The notes beneath the pieces were generated by a model, which saw nothing but the letters and a program-made list of their open reading frames with translations, made no database searches and was not told the DNA's origin. From Gammaproteobacteria bacterium (GTDB taxonomy: Bacteria; Pseudomonadota; Gammaproteobacteria; 21-64-14), in assembly GCA_027013145.1 (NCBI GenBank), contig JALUXX010000036.1:1-64000 (forward strand): a stretch of DNA of 64,000 nucleotides, read 5' to 3'. This document shows positions 40,011 to 51,384 of the stretch, piece after piece; position 1 is the first letter of the stretch; each line of letters starts with the position of its first letter. A program made the translations under genes and the position numbers.

Positions 40011-40049
40011 GGCGCGGTCCGCCGCGCGCGGGGCGCGGCGGACCGCGCC
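40011..40049 (-). other. Perfect 17-bp hairpin in the tkt-gap gap
   Basis: GGCGCGGTCCGCCGCGC (40011-40027) and its exact complement (40033-40049) enclose a 5-base loop immediately after the tkt stop codon. It lacks a T-run on the transcribed strand. It is the strongest of three intercistronic hairpins in this operon. Confidence 0.65.
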
Positions 40050-42071
<2,022 letters not shown>

Positions 42072-42400
42072 GACTCAGATCCCCGTAAAGACGAAACCGT
42101 CAGGAAACCGAAAAGAAAAACCGTGTTGTCTGGGGCGCGCACGCGCGCCGCGGCCCCGACGCATCGCCCCGGCGGCCACGGGGCCGCGCGCCTGACGGGT
42201 GGGGGTGCGAGGAGTGTCGGCCGTGTTCCCGGCCGCTGACCGTTCCCGGAGCCCTGGGTACGCAGGCGCGTTATTTTCCCCGACTTGCCCTCGGGGGGCA
42301 ACCGTTAATTCTTGCGCGCCCGCGCTTCCCGAGTCGGATTCCGAGGGTTACCGGATATCCCCGGAAGCCGCTTGAGCCGTGGACGCTATTCTATAGTTTT
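42072..42400. other. Upstream region of the tkt operon
   Basis: About 330 bp without a gene. Part is AT-richer (around 42250-42320 and 42385-42415), including ATAGAAAACTATAGAATAG on the minus strand, which resembles an AT-rich LysR/CbbR target but is not diagnostic. I could not choose a convincing -35/-10 pair. Confidence 0.35.
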
Positions 42401-42817
42401 CTATGGTTTTTTGAGTGGGACGACCGGCGACGACGCACCGGCGGGGCCGCCGGATCCACGGCGGGCCAGGAGTTCGAGCGCGCGCGCGAACTCGCTTTGC
42501 AGGCGCAGCATCGTGTCCGCCGCGCCCGGCAGGTAGTAGACCAGCTCGTAGGGGACCGGGTCGCTCAGGGCATTGCGGTCGAAGGGTCGGAACGCACGCC
42601 ACGCCAGTTCGATCACGCGCCGCCCGATCCCGTCGACGAAGATGAACTCCTCCTCGTCGAGCACCGCCAGATACTGCATGCTGCGGATCGGCACGAACAG
42701 GTGCGAACCCCCGGCCCGGTGCCGCAGCCGAAACGCCAGGTTGTAGAGCGCGGCCGGCAGGCGGCGCGGCTCGCGCGACAGGGCCTGGGGGCGGTGGAAA
42801 CTCTCCCGGATCTGCAC
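42401..42817 (-). CDS. Conserved-looking protein of unknown function
   Basis: A 138-residue protein: PAALYNLAFRLRHRAGGSHL, FVPIRSMQYLAVLDEEEFIF, VDGIGRRVIELAWRAFRPFD, LVYYLPGAADTMLRLQSEFA. It is soluble with a likely alpha/beta core and basic N-terminus, and a Gly/Pro/Ser tail. I do not know the family. Good coding character and conservation-like core make it a real gene. It lies upstream of tkt on the same strand, but a 330-bp gap argues against a shared transcript. Confidence 0.65.
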   Translation of the reverse strand: MQIRESFHRPQALSREPRRLPAALYNLAFRLRHRAGGSHLFVPIRSMQYLAVLDEEEFIFVDGIGRRVIELAWRAFRPFDRNALSDPVPYELVYYLPGAADTMLRLQSEFARALELLARRGSGGPAGASSPVVPLKKP

Positions 42818-43134
42818 GGGTCTCTACCTCGCGTCCTGGGGTCGTATCCCTGGGGCCATACCCCCCGGGGCCGTACGGCCGTACCTTAGAGTAGCGCGAT
42901 CGCGGTCGGCCGCAATCCCAGGCGCAATCCGGGGGCCGGGGGTTGGACAGCCGGGGACGGATCGGGGACAATGCGCCTCGAGTTGCCGTACTCCATAGAG
43001 GATGTGTCCGCGCACGTTGCGGGCGTTCCGGTTTCCGCTGCCGCGCCGTCGCGCCGGCCCGCTGCTCCGACCCATCCCGGAGGCCCCCGTCCGACCCGTC
43101 CGGATCCGAGCGGAGATGATCCAAGGAGTTGAAA
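42818..43134. other. Divergent region before metK
   Basis: About 320 bp between the minus-strand unknown gene and metK. I looked for a SAM or SAH riboswitch and found no matching conserved core. The only clear element is the metK ribosome-binding site AAGGAG at 43123-43128. Confidence 0.4.
43123..43128 (+). promoter_or_regulatory. Ribosome-binding site that fixes the metK start
   Basis: AAGGAG ends six bases before TTG 43135. The alternative upstream TTG at 43129 abuts it directly and cannot be used efficiently, so 43135 is preferred. Confidence 0.7.
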
Positions 43135-44304
43135 TTGAATAATTATTTGTTTACATCGGAATCGGTGTCCGAAGGGCACCCGGACAAACTCGCCGACCGG
43201 CTCTCCGACGCCGTGCTCGACGCGATCCTCGCCCAGGACCCGCACGCGCGGGTGGCCTGCGAGACGCTGGTCAAGACCGGTATGGTCCTGTTCGCCGGCG
43301 AGGTGACCACCACCGCCGTCTTCGACGCCGAGGAACTGGCGCGCAAGACCATCCGCGAGGTCGGCTACATCGGCTCGGAGACGGGGTTCGACGCCGATAC
43401 CTGCGCGGTCCTGACCGCCATCGGCAAGCAGTCGGGCGACATCAATCAGGGCGTCGACCGCGGGACTCCGGAGGATCAGGGGGCAGGTGACCAGGGCATG
43501 ATGTTCGGTTACGCCACCCGCGAGACCGACGTCCTGATGCCCGCGCCCATCACGCTCGCCCACCGCCTCGTCAAGCGCCAGGCCGAGGTGCGCAAGAACG
43601 GGACGTTGCCGTGGTTGCGCCCCGACGCCAAGAGCCAGGTGACGCTGCGCTACGAGAAGGACCGCCCGGTGGGGATCGAAGCGGTCGTGCTCTCCACGCA
43701 ACACAGCCCGGACGTCTCCGACCGGGATCTGCACGAGGGGGTGATGGAGGAGATCATCCGTCCCGTATTGCCCGCGGAATGGGTCGGGCCGTCCATCCGC
43801 TATCACATCAACCCGACCGGACGCTTCGTCGTCGGCGGTCCGCTCGGCGACTGCGGTCTCACCGGGCGCAAGATCATCGTCGACACGTACGGCGGCATGG
43901 CGCGCCACGGCGGCGGCGCCTTCTCCGGCAAGGACCCCTCGAAGGTCGATCGTTCGGCCGCCTACGCCTGCCGCTACGTGGCCAAGAACATCGTCGCGGC
44001 GGGGCTGGCCGAACGCTGCGAGGTCCAGGTCTCCTACGCCATCGGCGTCGCCGAGCCGACCTCGATCAGCGTGCAGACCTTCGGGACGGGCCGGGTCGAC
44101 GACGCGACCCTGGTCAAGCTGGTGCGCCAGCACTTCGACCTGCGCCCCGGCGGACTGATCCGCATGCTCGACCTGTTGCGCCCGATCTACGGGCCCACCG
44201 CCGCCTACGGTCACTTCGGCCGCGAGGACGCGGACTTCCCGTGGGAGGCGACGGACCGGGCGGAGCTGTTGCGCGACGCGGCTGCCGTCAAAGCCGCCGG
44301 CTGA
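43135..44304 (+). CDS. metK: S-adenosylmethionine synthetase
   Basis: Makes SAM from methionine and ATP. The 389-residue protein shows [20 protein letters not shown], the signature [12 protein letters not shown], and [24 protein letters not shown] start at 43135 (NNYLFTSES aligns with E. coli KHLFTSES) is favoured by the AAGGAG spacing. The weak start codon may limit output. It is followed by ahcY and metF on the same strand, so the three enzymes of the SAM/methyl cycle are clustered. Confidence 0.96.
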   Translation: MNNYLFTSESVSEGHPDKLADRLSDAVLDAILAQDPHARVACETLVKTGMVLFAGEVTTTAVFDAEELARKTIREVGYIGSETGFDADTCAVLTAIGKQSGDINQGVDRGTPEDQGAGDQGMMFGYATRETDVLMPAPITLAHRLVKRQAEVRKNGTLPWLRPDAKSQVTLRYEKDRPVGIEAVVLSTQHSPDVSDRDLHEGVMEEIIRPVLPAEWVGPSIRYHINPTGRFVVGGPLGDCGLTGRKIIVDTYGGMARHGGGAFSGKDPSKVDRSAAYACRYVAKNIVAAGLAERCEVQVSYAIGVAEPTSISVQTFGTGRVDDATLVKLVRQHFDLRPGGLIRMLDLLRPIYGPTAAYGHFGREDADFPWEATDRAELLRDAAAVKAAG

Positions 44305-44432
44305 GGCCGGCTACCGTTCGGACGACGGCCGCACGGCGGCCGGGCCGCGCGTTCTTGCCCCGGCCGCCGGTCGGGGCCACGCGGCCGCATCGATTCGACT
44401 TACACTCAGAATTTCCGAGGAGCGTTCCACCC

Positions 44433-45746
44433 ATGAGCAGCCAACCGATCGAAAATCTGGACCCCGATTACAAGGTCGCCGACATCGGACTCGCCGACTG
44501 GGGTCGCAAGGAGATCCGCATCGCCGAGACCGAGATGCCGGGGCTGATGGCGCTGCGCGAGGAGTATCGCGGCAAGGCGCCCCTGAAGGGCGCGCGTGTC
44601 GCCGGCTGCCTGCACATGACCATCCAGACCGCGGTGCTGATCGAGACCCTCGTCGAGCTGGGGGCCGAGGTGCGGTGGTCCTCGTGCAACATCTTCTCGA
44701 CGCAGGATCACGCCGCCGCGGCCATCGCCGCGGCCGGCGTGCCGGTGTTCGCCTGGAAGGGCGAGACCGAGGAGGACTATTGGTGGTGCGTCGATCAGAC
44801 CATCTTCGGTCCCGGCGGCTGGCGGCCGAACATGCTCCTCGACGACGGCGGCGACCTCACCCTGGTGATGCATGAGAAATATCCGGAACTGCTCAAGGAC
44901 GTGCGCGGCCTGTCGGAAGAGACGACCACGGGCGTGCATCGCCTCTACGAGATGCAGCGCGAGGGTACGCTGAAGGTGCCGGCCTTCAACGTCAACGATT
45001 CGGTCACCAAGTCCAAGTTCGACAACCTCTACGGCTGCCGCGAATCGCTGGTGGACGGGATCAAGCGCGCCACCGACGTCATGATCGCCGGCAAGATCGC
45101 CGTGGTCCTCGGTTTCGGCGAGGTCGGCAAGGGCTGTGCGCAGTCGCTGCGCGGGCTCGGGGCCACCGTGTGGATCACCGAGATCGATCCGATCTGCGCG
45201 CTGCAGGCGGCGATGGAGGGCTACCGGGTCGTGACGATGGAGGAGGCCGCGCCGGTGGCCGACATCTTCGTCACCGCGACCGGGAACAAGAGCGTGATCA
45301 CCCACGAGCACATGAAGCGCATGAAGGACCAGGCGATCGTGTGCAACATCGGCCACTTCGACTCCGAGATCGAGGTTGCGGAGCTGCGCCGCTACGAGTG
45401 GGAGAACATCAAGCCGCAGGTCGACCACGTCATCTTTCCGGACGGCAAGCGCATCATCCTGCTGGCCGAGGGCCGGCTGGTGAACCTCGGCTGCGCCACC
45501 GGGCACCCGAGCTTCGTGATGTCCAACTCCTTCACCAATCAGGTGCTGGCGCAGATCGAGCTCTGGAACCACCCAGAGAAGTACGAGAACCGCGTCTACG
45601 TGCTGCCCAAGCATCTCGACGAGAAGGTCGCGCGGCTGCATCTGGGCAAGATCGGGGCGCACCTGACGACGCTCACCGCGGAGCAGGCCGAATACATCGG
45701 CGTGCCCGTGGAGGGCCCCTACAAGCCGGATTACTACCGCTACTGA
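44433..45746 (+). CDS. ahcY: S-adenosylhomocysteine hydrolase
   Basis: Splits S-adenosylhomocysteine to adenosine and homocysteine, relieving inhibition of methyltransferases. The 437-residue protein has [56 protein letters not shown], the NAD site [20 protein letters not shown] and the C-terminal [13 protein letters not shown] 44433 has GAGGAG upstream. CCGAGGAGCG in the leader resembles the start of an SAH riboswitch, but the start codon follows too closely for one to fit. The 128-bp gap after metK may hold its own promoter. Confidence 0.97.
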   Translation: MSSQPIENLDPDYKVADIGLADWGRKEIRIAETEMPGLMALREEYRGKAPLKGARVAGCLHMTIQTAVLIETLVELGAEVRWSSCNIFSTQDHAAAAIAAAGVPVFAWKGETEEDYWWCVDQTIFGPGGWRPNMLLDDGGDLTLVMHEKYPELLKDVRGLSEETTTGVHRLYEMQREGTLKVPAFNVNDSVTKSKFDNLYGCRESLVDGIKRATDVMIAGKIAVVLGFGEVGKGCAQSLRGLGATVWITEIDPICALQAAMEGYRVVTMEEAAPVADIFVTATGNKSVITHEHMKRMKDQAIVCNIGHFDSEIEVAELRRYEWENIKPQVDHVIFPDGKRIILLAEGRLVNLGCATGHPSFVMSNSFTNQVLAQIELWNHPEKYENRVYVLPKHLDEKVARLHLGKIGAHLTTLTAEQAEYIGVPVEGPYKPDYYRY

Positions 45747-45777
45747 GGGTCGGGGCCGCCGCGGCGGCGGGCGCGCG

Positions 45778-46674
45778 ATGGAAACCCAGCGGCGACACCC
45801 ACCGGTCTACAGCTTCGAGTTCTTTCCGCCCAAGACGCCGGAAGGGGCGGAGAAGCTGCGCCGCGTGCGCGAACGCCTCGCCGCGCTCGGGCCGCGCTTC
45901 TTCTCCGTCACCTTCGGCGCGGGTGGCTCGACGCGCGAGCGCACCTTCGAAACCGTGACCGAGATCCAACGCGAGTCCGGGATCGAGGCCGCGCCCCACC
46001 TCTCGTGCATCGAGGCCACGCGTCAGAGCGTGCAGGCGATCCTGCGCCGCTATCGCGAGGAGGGTATCCGCCACATCGTTGCCTTGCGCGGCGACCTGCC
46101 GTCGGGAAGCGGGAGCGGCGGCCCGCGCGATTTCCGTTACGCGGCGGACTTGGTGGCCTTCATCCGCGAAGAGACCGGGGATCACTTCTTCATCGAGGTC
46201 GCGGCCTATCCCGAGGTGCACCCGCAGGCGCGTGGGGCGCGCGAGGACCTGCTGCACTTCCGCGACAAGGTCGCGGCCGGCGCGAACGGCGCGATCACGC
46301 AGTACTTCTTCAACGCGGACGCCTATTTCCGGTTCGTCGACGAGTGTGAGGCCCTGGGCCTCGATCTGCCGATCGTGCCGGGAATCATGCCGATCACAAA
46401 CCACAGCCAGCTCGCGCGCTTCTCCGACGCCTGCGGCGCGGAGATCCCGCGTTGGATCCGCAAGCGCCTCGAAGGGTACGGCGACGATCGCGAGTCGATC
46501 CGTGCCTTCGGCGTCGAGGTGGTCACGGATCTGTGCCGCCGCCTGCTCGAGGCCGGCGCCCCGGGCCTGCATTTCTACACGCTCAACCAGGCCGCCCCGA
46601 GTCTGGCGATCTGGGAGAATCTGGGACTCGCACGTCCCGACGCGGCGGCCGGGCGGCAGGCGGGGCCCGCGTAA
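45778..46674 (+). CDS. metF: Methylenetetrahydrofolate reductase
   Basis: FAD enzyme producing 5-methyltetrahydrofolate for homocysteine methylation. The 298-residue protein begins with YSFEFFPPKTPEGAEKL and has FFSVTFGAGGSTRERTFETV, GIRHIVALRGDLP, DLVAFIREET, VAAYPEVHPQA, QYFFNADAYFRFVD and GIMPITNHSQLARF. It follows ahcY by 31 bp, an arrangement common in proteobacteria, closing the SAM cycle together with metK and ahcY. Confidence 0.96.
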   Translation: METQRRHPPVYSFEFFPPKTPEGAEKLRRVRERLAALGPRFFSVTFGAGGSTRERTFETVTEIQRESGIEAAPHLSCIEATRQSVQAILRRYREEGIRHIVALRGDLPSGSGSGGPRDFRYAADLVAFIREETGDHFFIEVAAYPEVHPQARGAREDLLHFRDKVAAGANGAITQYFFNADAYFRFVDECEALGLDLPIVPGIMPITNHSQLARFSDACGAEIPRWIRKRLEGYGDDRESIRAFGVEVVTDLCRRLLEAGAPGLHFYTLNQAAPSLAIWENLGLARPDAAAGRQAGPA

Positions 46675-46797
46675 CGCCGTACCCCCGTCCCGCCCGGGAC
46701 GCGGGCCGTGCGCGACGATCCCCGCTCGGGGCGGCTGCCCTTCGACCCGGGTCGCGGCCGGCGACGGCCCGACGCAGTTCGCATATGTCACAGCGCC

Positions 46798-48147
46798 ATG
46801 GACAACGAACAGCTCATCCGCCGCGATCTCTCCGTACTCTGGCACCCGTGCACCCAGATGAAGGACCACGAGGCCCTGCCGCCGGTGCCGGTGCGCCGCG
46901 CCCAAGGCGCGTGGCTCGAAGATTTCGACGGTCGTCGCTACCTCGACGCGGTGAGTTCGTGGTGGGTGAACCTCTTCGGACACTGCAACCCGTACATCAA
47001 CGCGGCGCTGCGCGAGCAGCTCGACACGCTCGAGCACGTGCTGCTCGCCGGATTCTCGCACGCGCCGGCGGTGGAGCTGGCCGAGCGGCTGCTGCGGATC
47101 GTGCCGCCGGGTCTGGCACGCTGCTTCTACGCGGACAACGGCTCGTCTGCGGTCGAGGTTGCGCTCAAGATGAGTTTTCACTACTGGCGCAACCGCGGCG
47201 AGCACGGGCGCACGCGCTTCATCAACCTCTCCAACAGCTATCACGGCGAGACCCTGGGCGCGCTGGCGCTCGGCGACGTGGCGCTCTACAAGGAGACCTA
47301 CCGCCCGCTCCTGCTCGAGCCGCTCACGGTGCCGTCGCCCGACTGCTTCCTGCGCGAGCCGGGTCAGTCGTGGGAGGCGCACAGCCGCGCGATGTTCCGG
47401 CACATGGAGGAGGCGCTGGCGCGCCATGCCGGTTCGGTCTGCGCGGTCATCGTCGAGCCGCTGGTGCAATGCGCCGGGCACATGCGCATGTATCACCCGG
47501 TTTACCTCGAACTGCTGCGCGCGGCCTGTGACCGTCACGGCGTGCATCTCATCGCCGACGAGATCGCCGTGGGCTTCGGGCGCACCGGGACGATGTTCGC
47601 CTGCGAGCAGGCCGGTATCCGTCCCGACTTCCTGTGTCTGTCCAAGGGCTTGACCGGCGGTTACCTGCCGCTGTCGGTCGTCCTGACCACGGACGCGGTC
47701 TACGGGACCTTCTACGACGACTACGCCAGCCTGCGCGCGTTTCTGCACTCGCACAGCTATACCGGGAACCCGCTCGGTTGCCGCGCGGCCCTCGCCACGC
47801 TGGACCTGTTCGAGCGCGACCCCGTGATCGCCGACAACCGCCGCCGTGCCGCGCGCATGGCGCAGGCGGTCGCCGATCTGGCCGATCACCCGCACGTCGC
47901 CGAGGTGCGCCAGACCGGCATGATCCTCGCCATCGAGATGATCCGCGACAAGGCGCGCCGCGAACCCTACCCCTGGCAGGAGCGGCGCGGGCTCGCCGTC
48001 TACCGCCACGCCCTCAGCCGCGGCGTGCTGTTGCGCCCGCTCGGCAACGTCATCTATTTCATGCCGCCGTACGTCGTGACCGACGAGGAGATCGACCTCA
48101 TGGCCGCCGTCGCCGCCGAGGGCATCGACCTCGCCACCCGCCCGTAG
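46798..48147 (+). CDS. bioA: Adenosylmethionine-8-amino-7-oxononanoate aminotransferase
   Basis: PLP aminotransferase of biotin synthesis that uses SAM as amino donor to make 7,8-diaminopelargonate. The 449-residue protein shows LSVLWHPCTQMKDHEALPPV, DAVSSWWVNLFGHCNP, YADNGSSAVEVALKMSFHYW, NSYHGETLGALALGDVALYK, and the PLP lysine K283 in LSKGLTGGYLPLS. HPCTQMKDHE is diagnostic for BioA. ATG 46798 gives the family start. Placement right after metK-ahcY-metF fits its use of SAM. No other bio gene is in the window. Confidence 0.94.
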   Translation: MDNEQLIRRDLSVLWHPCTQMKDHEALPPVPVRRAQGAWLEDFDGRRYLDAVSSWWVNLFGHCNPYINAALREQLDTLEHVLLAGFSHAPAVELAERLLRIVPPGLARCFYADNGSSAVEVALKMSFHYWRNRGEHGRTRFINLSNSYHGETLGALALGDVALYKETYRPLLLEPLTVPSPDCFLREPGQSWEAHSRAMFRHMEEALARHAGSVCAVIVEPLVQCAGHMRMYHPVYLELLRAACDRHGVHLIADEIAVGFGRTGTMFACEQAGIRPDFLCLSKGLTGGYLPLSVVLTTDAVYGTFYDDYASLRAFLHSHSYTGNPLGCRAALATLDLFERDPVIADNRRRAARMAQAVADLADHPHVAEVRQTGMILAIEMIRDKARREPYPWQERRGLAVYRHALSRGVLLRPLGNVIYFMPPYVVTDEEIDLMAAVAAEGIDLATRP

Positions 48148-48295
48148 GGCCGGGCTTGCCCGGCCTACCGATCGACGCCGTGCGTCGGTGTGACATGGTT
48201 TGGGTCGTGCGTCGTCGGCGGGCCGAGGCCCGCCCTACGGGCGCCCGGGTCGGCGTCGGAGGTGGGGTAGGGCCGGGCTTGCCCGGCCGACACCG
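48147..48295. repeat. REP-like palindromes and a solo 116-bp-type unit after bioA
   Basis: GGGCCGGGCTTGCCCGGCC abuts the bioA stop. From about 48190 a single unit with GGCGGGCCGAGGCCCGCC, then GGGCCGGGCTTGCCCGG, repeats the order seen at 21319-21942 and 34101-34200. The region lies between the convergent 3' ends of bioA and cbbO. Confidence 0.75.
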
Positions 48296-48339
48296 TCGAT
48301 GGAAACGGCGGCGTTTGGGTCGGCGTCGGCGGGCCGGGC

Positions 48340-51327
48340 TCAGGTCGTGAGCTTGCGGTAGATTTCGGAGACCTTGAGGGGGAGTTTGCGGACCTCGTCG
48401 ATCACGGTGTAGTTGACCGCGCCGTACATGTGCGGGAGGTACTCGCGCGCCTCGGTGTCGATGGTGATGCAGTAGGGGTGGATGCCGATGCGCTTGGCCT
48501 CGATCAGGGCCATGCGTGTGTCCTCGATGCCGTAGTCGCCGCGGTAGCCGTCGAGGTCGTCGGGCTTGCCGTCGGAGAGGGTGATCAACAGGCGCGTGCG
48601 GGCATCGACCGCCTGCAGCAGGCCGCTCAGGTGGCGGATGACCACGCCCATGCGGGTGTAGTCCTGCGGGCGGATCCCGCTGATGCGCCGGCGCACCTCC
48701 TCGCCGTAGGGCTCATCGAAGCGCTTGACGCGGTAGAGTTCGCAGCGCTTGCGGGTCATGCCCGAGAAGCCGTAGATGGCGTAGCGGTCGCCGAGCGTCT
48801 CCAGGGTCTCGCAAAGAAGGATCAGCGACTCGCGCTCGGCGTCGTTGATCCAGCCCTTGGTCGAGCCGGACATGTCGACCATGAACATCACGGCGATGTT
48901 GCGCTCGAGCTTGTGCATCTTGGTGAACAGGCGATCGCTCATCTCGCGCCCGGTGCGCGCGTCGGCGTAGGCCTCGACCAGGGCGTCGATGTCGACGTCG
49001 TCGCCGTAGGGCTGGCGTTTGAGCAGCCTGTCTTCGCCGCGCAGGACCTCGAAGATGCGGCGCAACTGCAGGATCAGGCCGCGGTGACGGCTCAGCGTAC
49101 GGGCGACGAAGTCGTCCTCGCCGGGGCGTACGTCGATCTCGCGCAGCACCGCCCAGTTCTTGCGGTAGTGACGCCGCTCATAGTCCCATTCGTTGTACAG
49201 CCACGCCCCCTCCTCGTGGTACATCCCCTTCCAGACGTCGCGCGGGTCGCGCGCCTCGTCGGGCGCGCCGCGGCGCGCGTAGGCGCCGTCGCCGGCGGGC
49301 ACGAGCCAGTCGTCGGGCACGTCGCCGAGGTCCTGGATGATGGAGGCCATGGTGCCCTTGACGTCGTCGGGCGGAGCGACCGGGCGACCGTCGAGTTCGA
49401 GGCGCACGGTGAAACCGTCCGGGGTCGCGGGGTCGACCTCGCGCACGGCGCGAAAGGACGGCGGCGGTGCGGGCTCGGCGCCCGCGCCGGCCGCTTCGCT
49501 GCGGCGCCGCTGCTCCTCGGCGAGGCGCGCGAGCGCGATGCGCAGCCCGTCGCGGTCGCGTTCGAGCCGCGCCGCGCGCACCGCCGCCACCGCCTGCGGG
49601 TCGAGTTCGCCTTCATAGCCGGCCGGCTCGGGCAGCGGGGCGTCGTAGAGCCCGCCGAGGAGCGCGAGGCTGTCGTCGGGTCCGGCGCCGGGGGCCCGCA
49701 GGCGTGCTGCGGCCGCCTGCCAGGGCGCGGGCGGCGTTGCGCTCCCGGTCGCCGCACGCAGGGCCTGCATGTCGCGGTGCAACCCGGGCAGGTCGCGTTC
49801 GATGCACGCGTCCAGGCGCAGCGTCTCGAGCGCGTGGAACACGCGCAGGGCACGGGCCGGGTCGGGGTGGCGCGCGATCGCGTCCGCCACGTCGATGCGC
49901 CAGGTGCCGTACCAGGTCTGCGCCCACTGGTGCGCGGCCATCGCCTTGTAGAGGCGGAAGTTGTCCTCGCGCTGCGCAAAGCGCGCGAGCAGCGGGGGCA
50001 GGAACAGGGTTTCGGTGTCGGTACGGGCCGGTGTCCCGGCGGCGAGGCGCAGGGGGCGCCCGGCGAGGCCGTGCACGAAGGCCTCGAGGACGCCGGCGAC
50101 CTCCTCCAGGGCGACGCCGTGGGCCCGTTGCGCCCGGCGCTCGGAGAAGGCCTCGACCGCATCCAGCGCCGCCAGGCCGGCGTGCAGGCCGGCGGTGTCG
50201 TAGGCGTCGACGGCCTGGAGGAGCCAGGCCTCGACGTCCGCTTCGCTCATTCGCGCCAGGGCCGCCGAGACGCGCGAGGCGAAGCGGAACGCAAGTTCGG
50301 CGTTGGTGTGCGCGATGATGCCGGTCCAGCGCAGCGCGAACTCCTGTTGCGGGCGTTCCAGGCCGGCGATGGCCCGCGCGGGTTCGGCGGCGGTGCGCCG
50401 CGAGGACAGGACCGGGTCGAGGTGCGCGTCGAGGCGTTCTTCGACCGCCTCGGCCTCCAGCCGCCGCTGCTGCGCCGCGGGCGCCTCGCGCGCCCAGTGC
50501 ATGGCCGCGGCGGTCTCGAGGATGCGCCCGTCGGCGGTGGCGAGCCCGAGGGCGTGCATGCGCAGCGCGCGGCCGGGAAAGACCTGGCGCAGGAGTTGGG
50601 CGAGGCTCTCGGGGGACCAGTCGCGGCTGCGAAAGGAGACCCACAGGCCCAGCGCGTCCGGGTTCAGGAGGGCGGCGAGGCGCGGGAACAGGCGCGGGAG
50701 GTCGCGCTGCGGGTCCCAGATGTGGGCCCCGGGCCCGCGCTGGAAGCCGGGCGGGTCGGCCAGGATCAGGTCGTAGCGCTCGCGCCGATGCCCGGCCCGC
50801 TGGACGAAGGTCGGGATGTCCTCGAGGACCCAGGTCACACGCTCAGCGGCCTCCCCGGCGCTGCGCCGGGCGCGCTCGAGCTGTTCCGCGTCGGTGGCCA
50901 CGTGTACCACCCGCGCGCCCAGGGAGGCCGCGAGCGCGGTGCCGGTACCGGGGCCGGCGAAGAGGTTCAGGACCGCGGGGGCGGCGCCCGGGGCGGCGCG
51001 GAGGCGATCCTCCAGCCAGCGCCAGCAGGCGGCCTGGTCGGGGCGCAGGCCGATGTCGCCGGCCGCGCCGAGGGTGCAGCGCAGCGCGCGCCCGGCGATG
51101 CGCACCCCCCACTCGCGTCCCGCGTCCGCGCGCGGGCGCCATTCCCCGCCGGCGGTGAAGGTCCAGTCGGCGCGCCAGGGGGGGCGTGCCGGTGCGCATC
51201 CGGCCGCGGCCGGATGCGGCCGGTCGACCGTGCGGGTCCCGAGGCGTTCGAGCAAGCGGCCGGCGCCGAAGTCCAGCAACTCGTAGTCGTCGGCGGGGGT
51301 GGCCAGGATGCCGTCGGGCAGGTCCAT
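48340..51327 (-). CDS. cbbO: Fusion: SAM-dependent methyltransferase domain + CbbO rubisco-activase subunit
   Basis: A 995-residue protein. Residues about 1-279 look like a complete class I SAM methyltransferase of the RlmI/RlmKL-like group. They show LLDFGAGRLLERLGTRTVDR, RPDQAACWRWLEDRL, the SAM loop NLFAGPGTGTALAASLGARV and LILADPPGFQRGP. Residues about 280-995 are CbbO: RPQQEFALRWTGIIAHTNAE, WYGTWRIDVADAI, RHYRKNWAVL and a C-terminal von Willebrand A domain with metal-site motif DMSGS (818-822) and TLSDGKPDDLDGYRGDYG. CbbO with CbbQ removes inhibitory sugar phosphates from rubisco. Normal CbbO is about 700-780 residues, so the N-terminal domain is an addition. No stop or good internal ribosome-binding site separates the parts. 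It follows cbbQ by 57 bp. Confidence 0.88.
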   Translation of the reverse strand: MDLPDGILATPADDYELLDFGAGRLLERLGTRTVDRPHPAAAGCAPARPPWRADWTFTAGGEWRPRADAGREWGVRIAGRALRCTLGAAGDIGLRPDQAACWRWLEDRLRAAPGAAPAVLNLFAGPGTGTALAASLGARVVHVATDAEQLERARRSAGEAAERVTWVLEDIPTFVQRAGHRRERYDLILADPPGFQRGPGAHIWDPQRDLPRLFPRLAALLNPDALGLWVSFRSRDWSPESLAQLLRQVFPGRALRMHALGLATADGRILETAAAMHWAREAPAAQQRRLEAEAVEERLDAHLDPVLSSRRTAAEPARAIAGLERPQQEFALRWTGIIAHTNAELAFRFASRVSAALARMSEADVEAWLLQAVDAYDTAGLHAGLAALDAVEAFSERRAQRAHGVALEEVAGVLEAFVHGLAGRPLRLAAGTPARTDTETLFLPPLLARFAQREDNFRLYKAMAAHQWAQTWYGTWRIDVADAIARHPDPARALRVFHALETLRLDACIERDLPGLHRDMQALRAATGSATPPAPWQAAAARLRAPGAGPDDSLALLGGLYDAPLPEPAGYEGELDPQAVAAVRAARLERDRDGLRIALARLAEEQRRRSEAAGAGAEPAPPPSFRAVREVDPATPDGFTVRLELDGRPVAPPDDVKGTMASIIQDLGDVPDDWLVPAGDGAYARRGAPDEARDPRDVWKGMYHEEGAWLYNEWDYERRHYRKNWAVLREIDVRPGEDDFVARTLSRHRGLILQLRRIFEVLRGEDRLLKRQPYGDDVDIDALVEAYADARTGREMSDRLFTKMHKLERNIAVMFMVDMSGSTKGWINDAERESLILLCETLETLGDRYAIYGFSGMTRKRCELYRVKRFDEPYGEEVRRRISGIRPQDYTRMGVVIRHLSGLLQAVDARTRLLITLSDGKPDDLDGYRGDYGIEDTRMALIEAKRIGIHPYCITIDTEAREYLPHMYGAVNYTVIDEVRKLPLKVSEIYRKLTT

Positions 51328-51384
51328 GGGGATCCCGGAAGGTGCTTGCGGGCCCGGGAGACACGTCCCGAGCCCGGCGCGCTC

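Noticed and set aside
44305-44432. SAH riboswitch before ahcY
   Set aside because: CCGAGGAGCG matches the start of the known motif, but it lies only about 10 bases before the ATG and the rest of the conserved core is absent. It acts as the ribosome-binding site.
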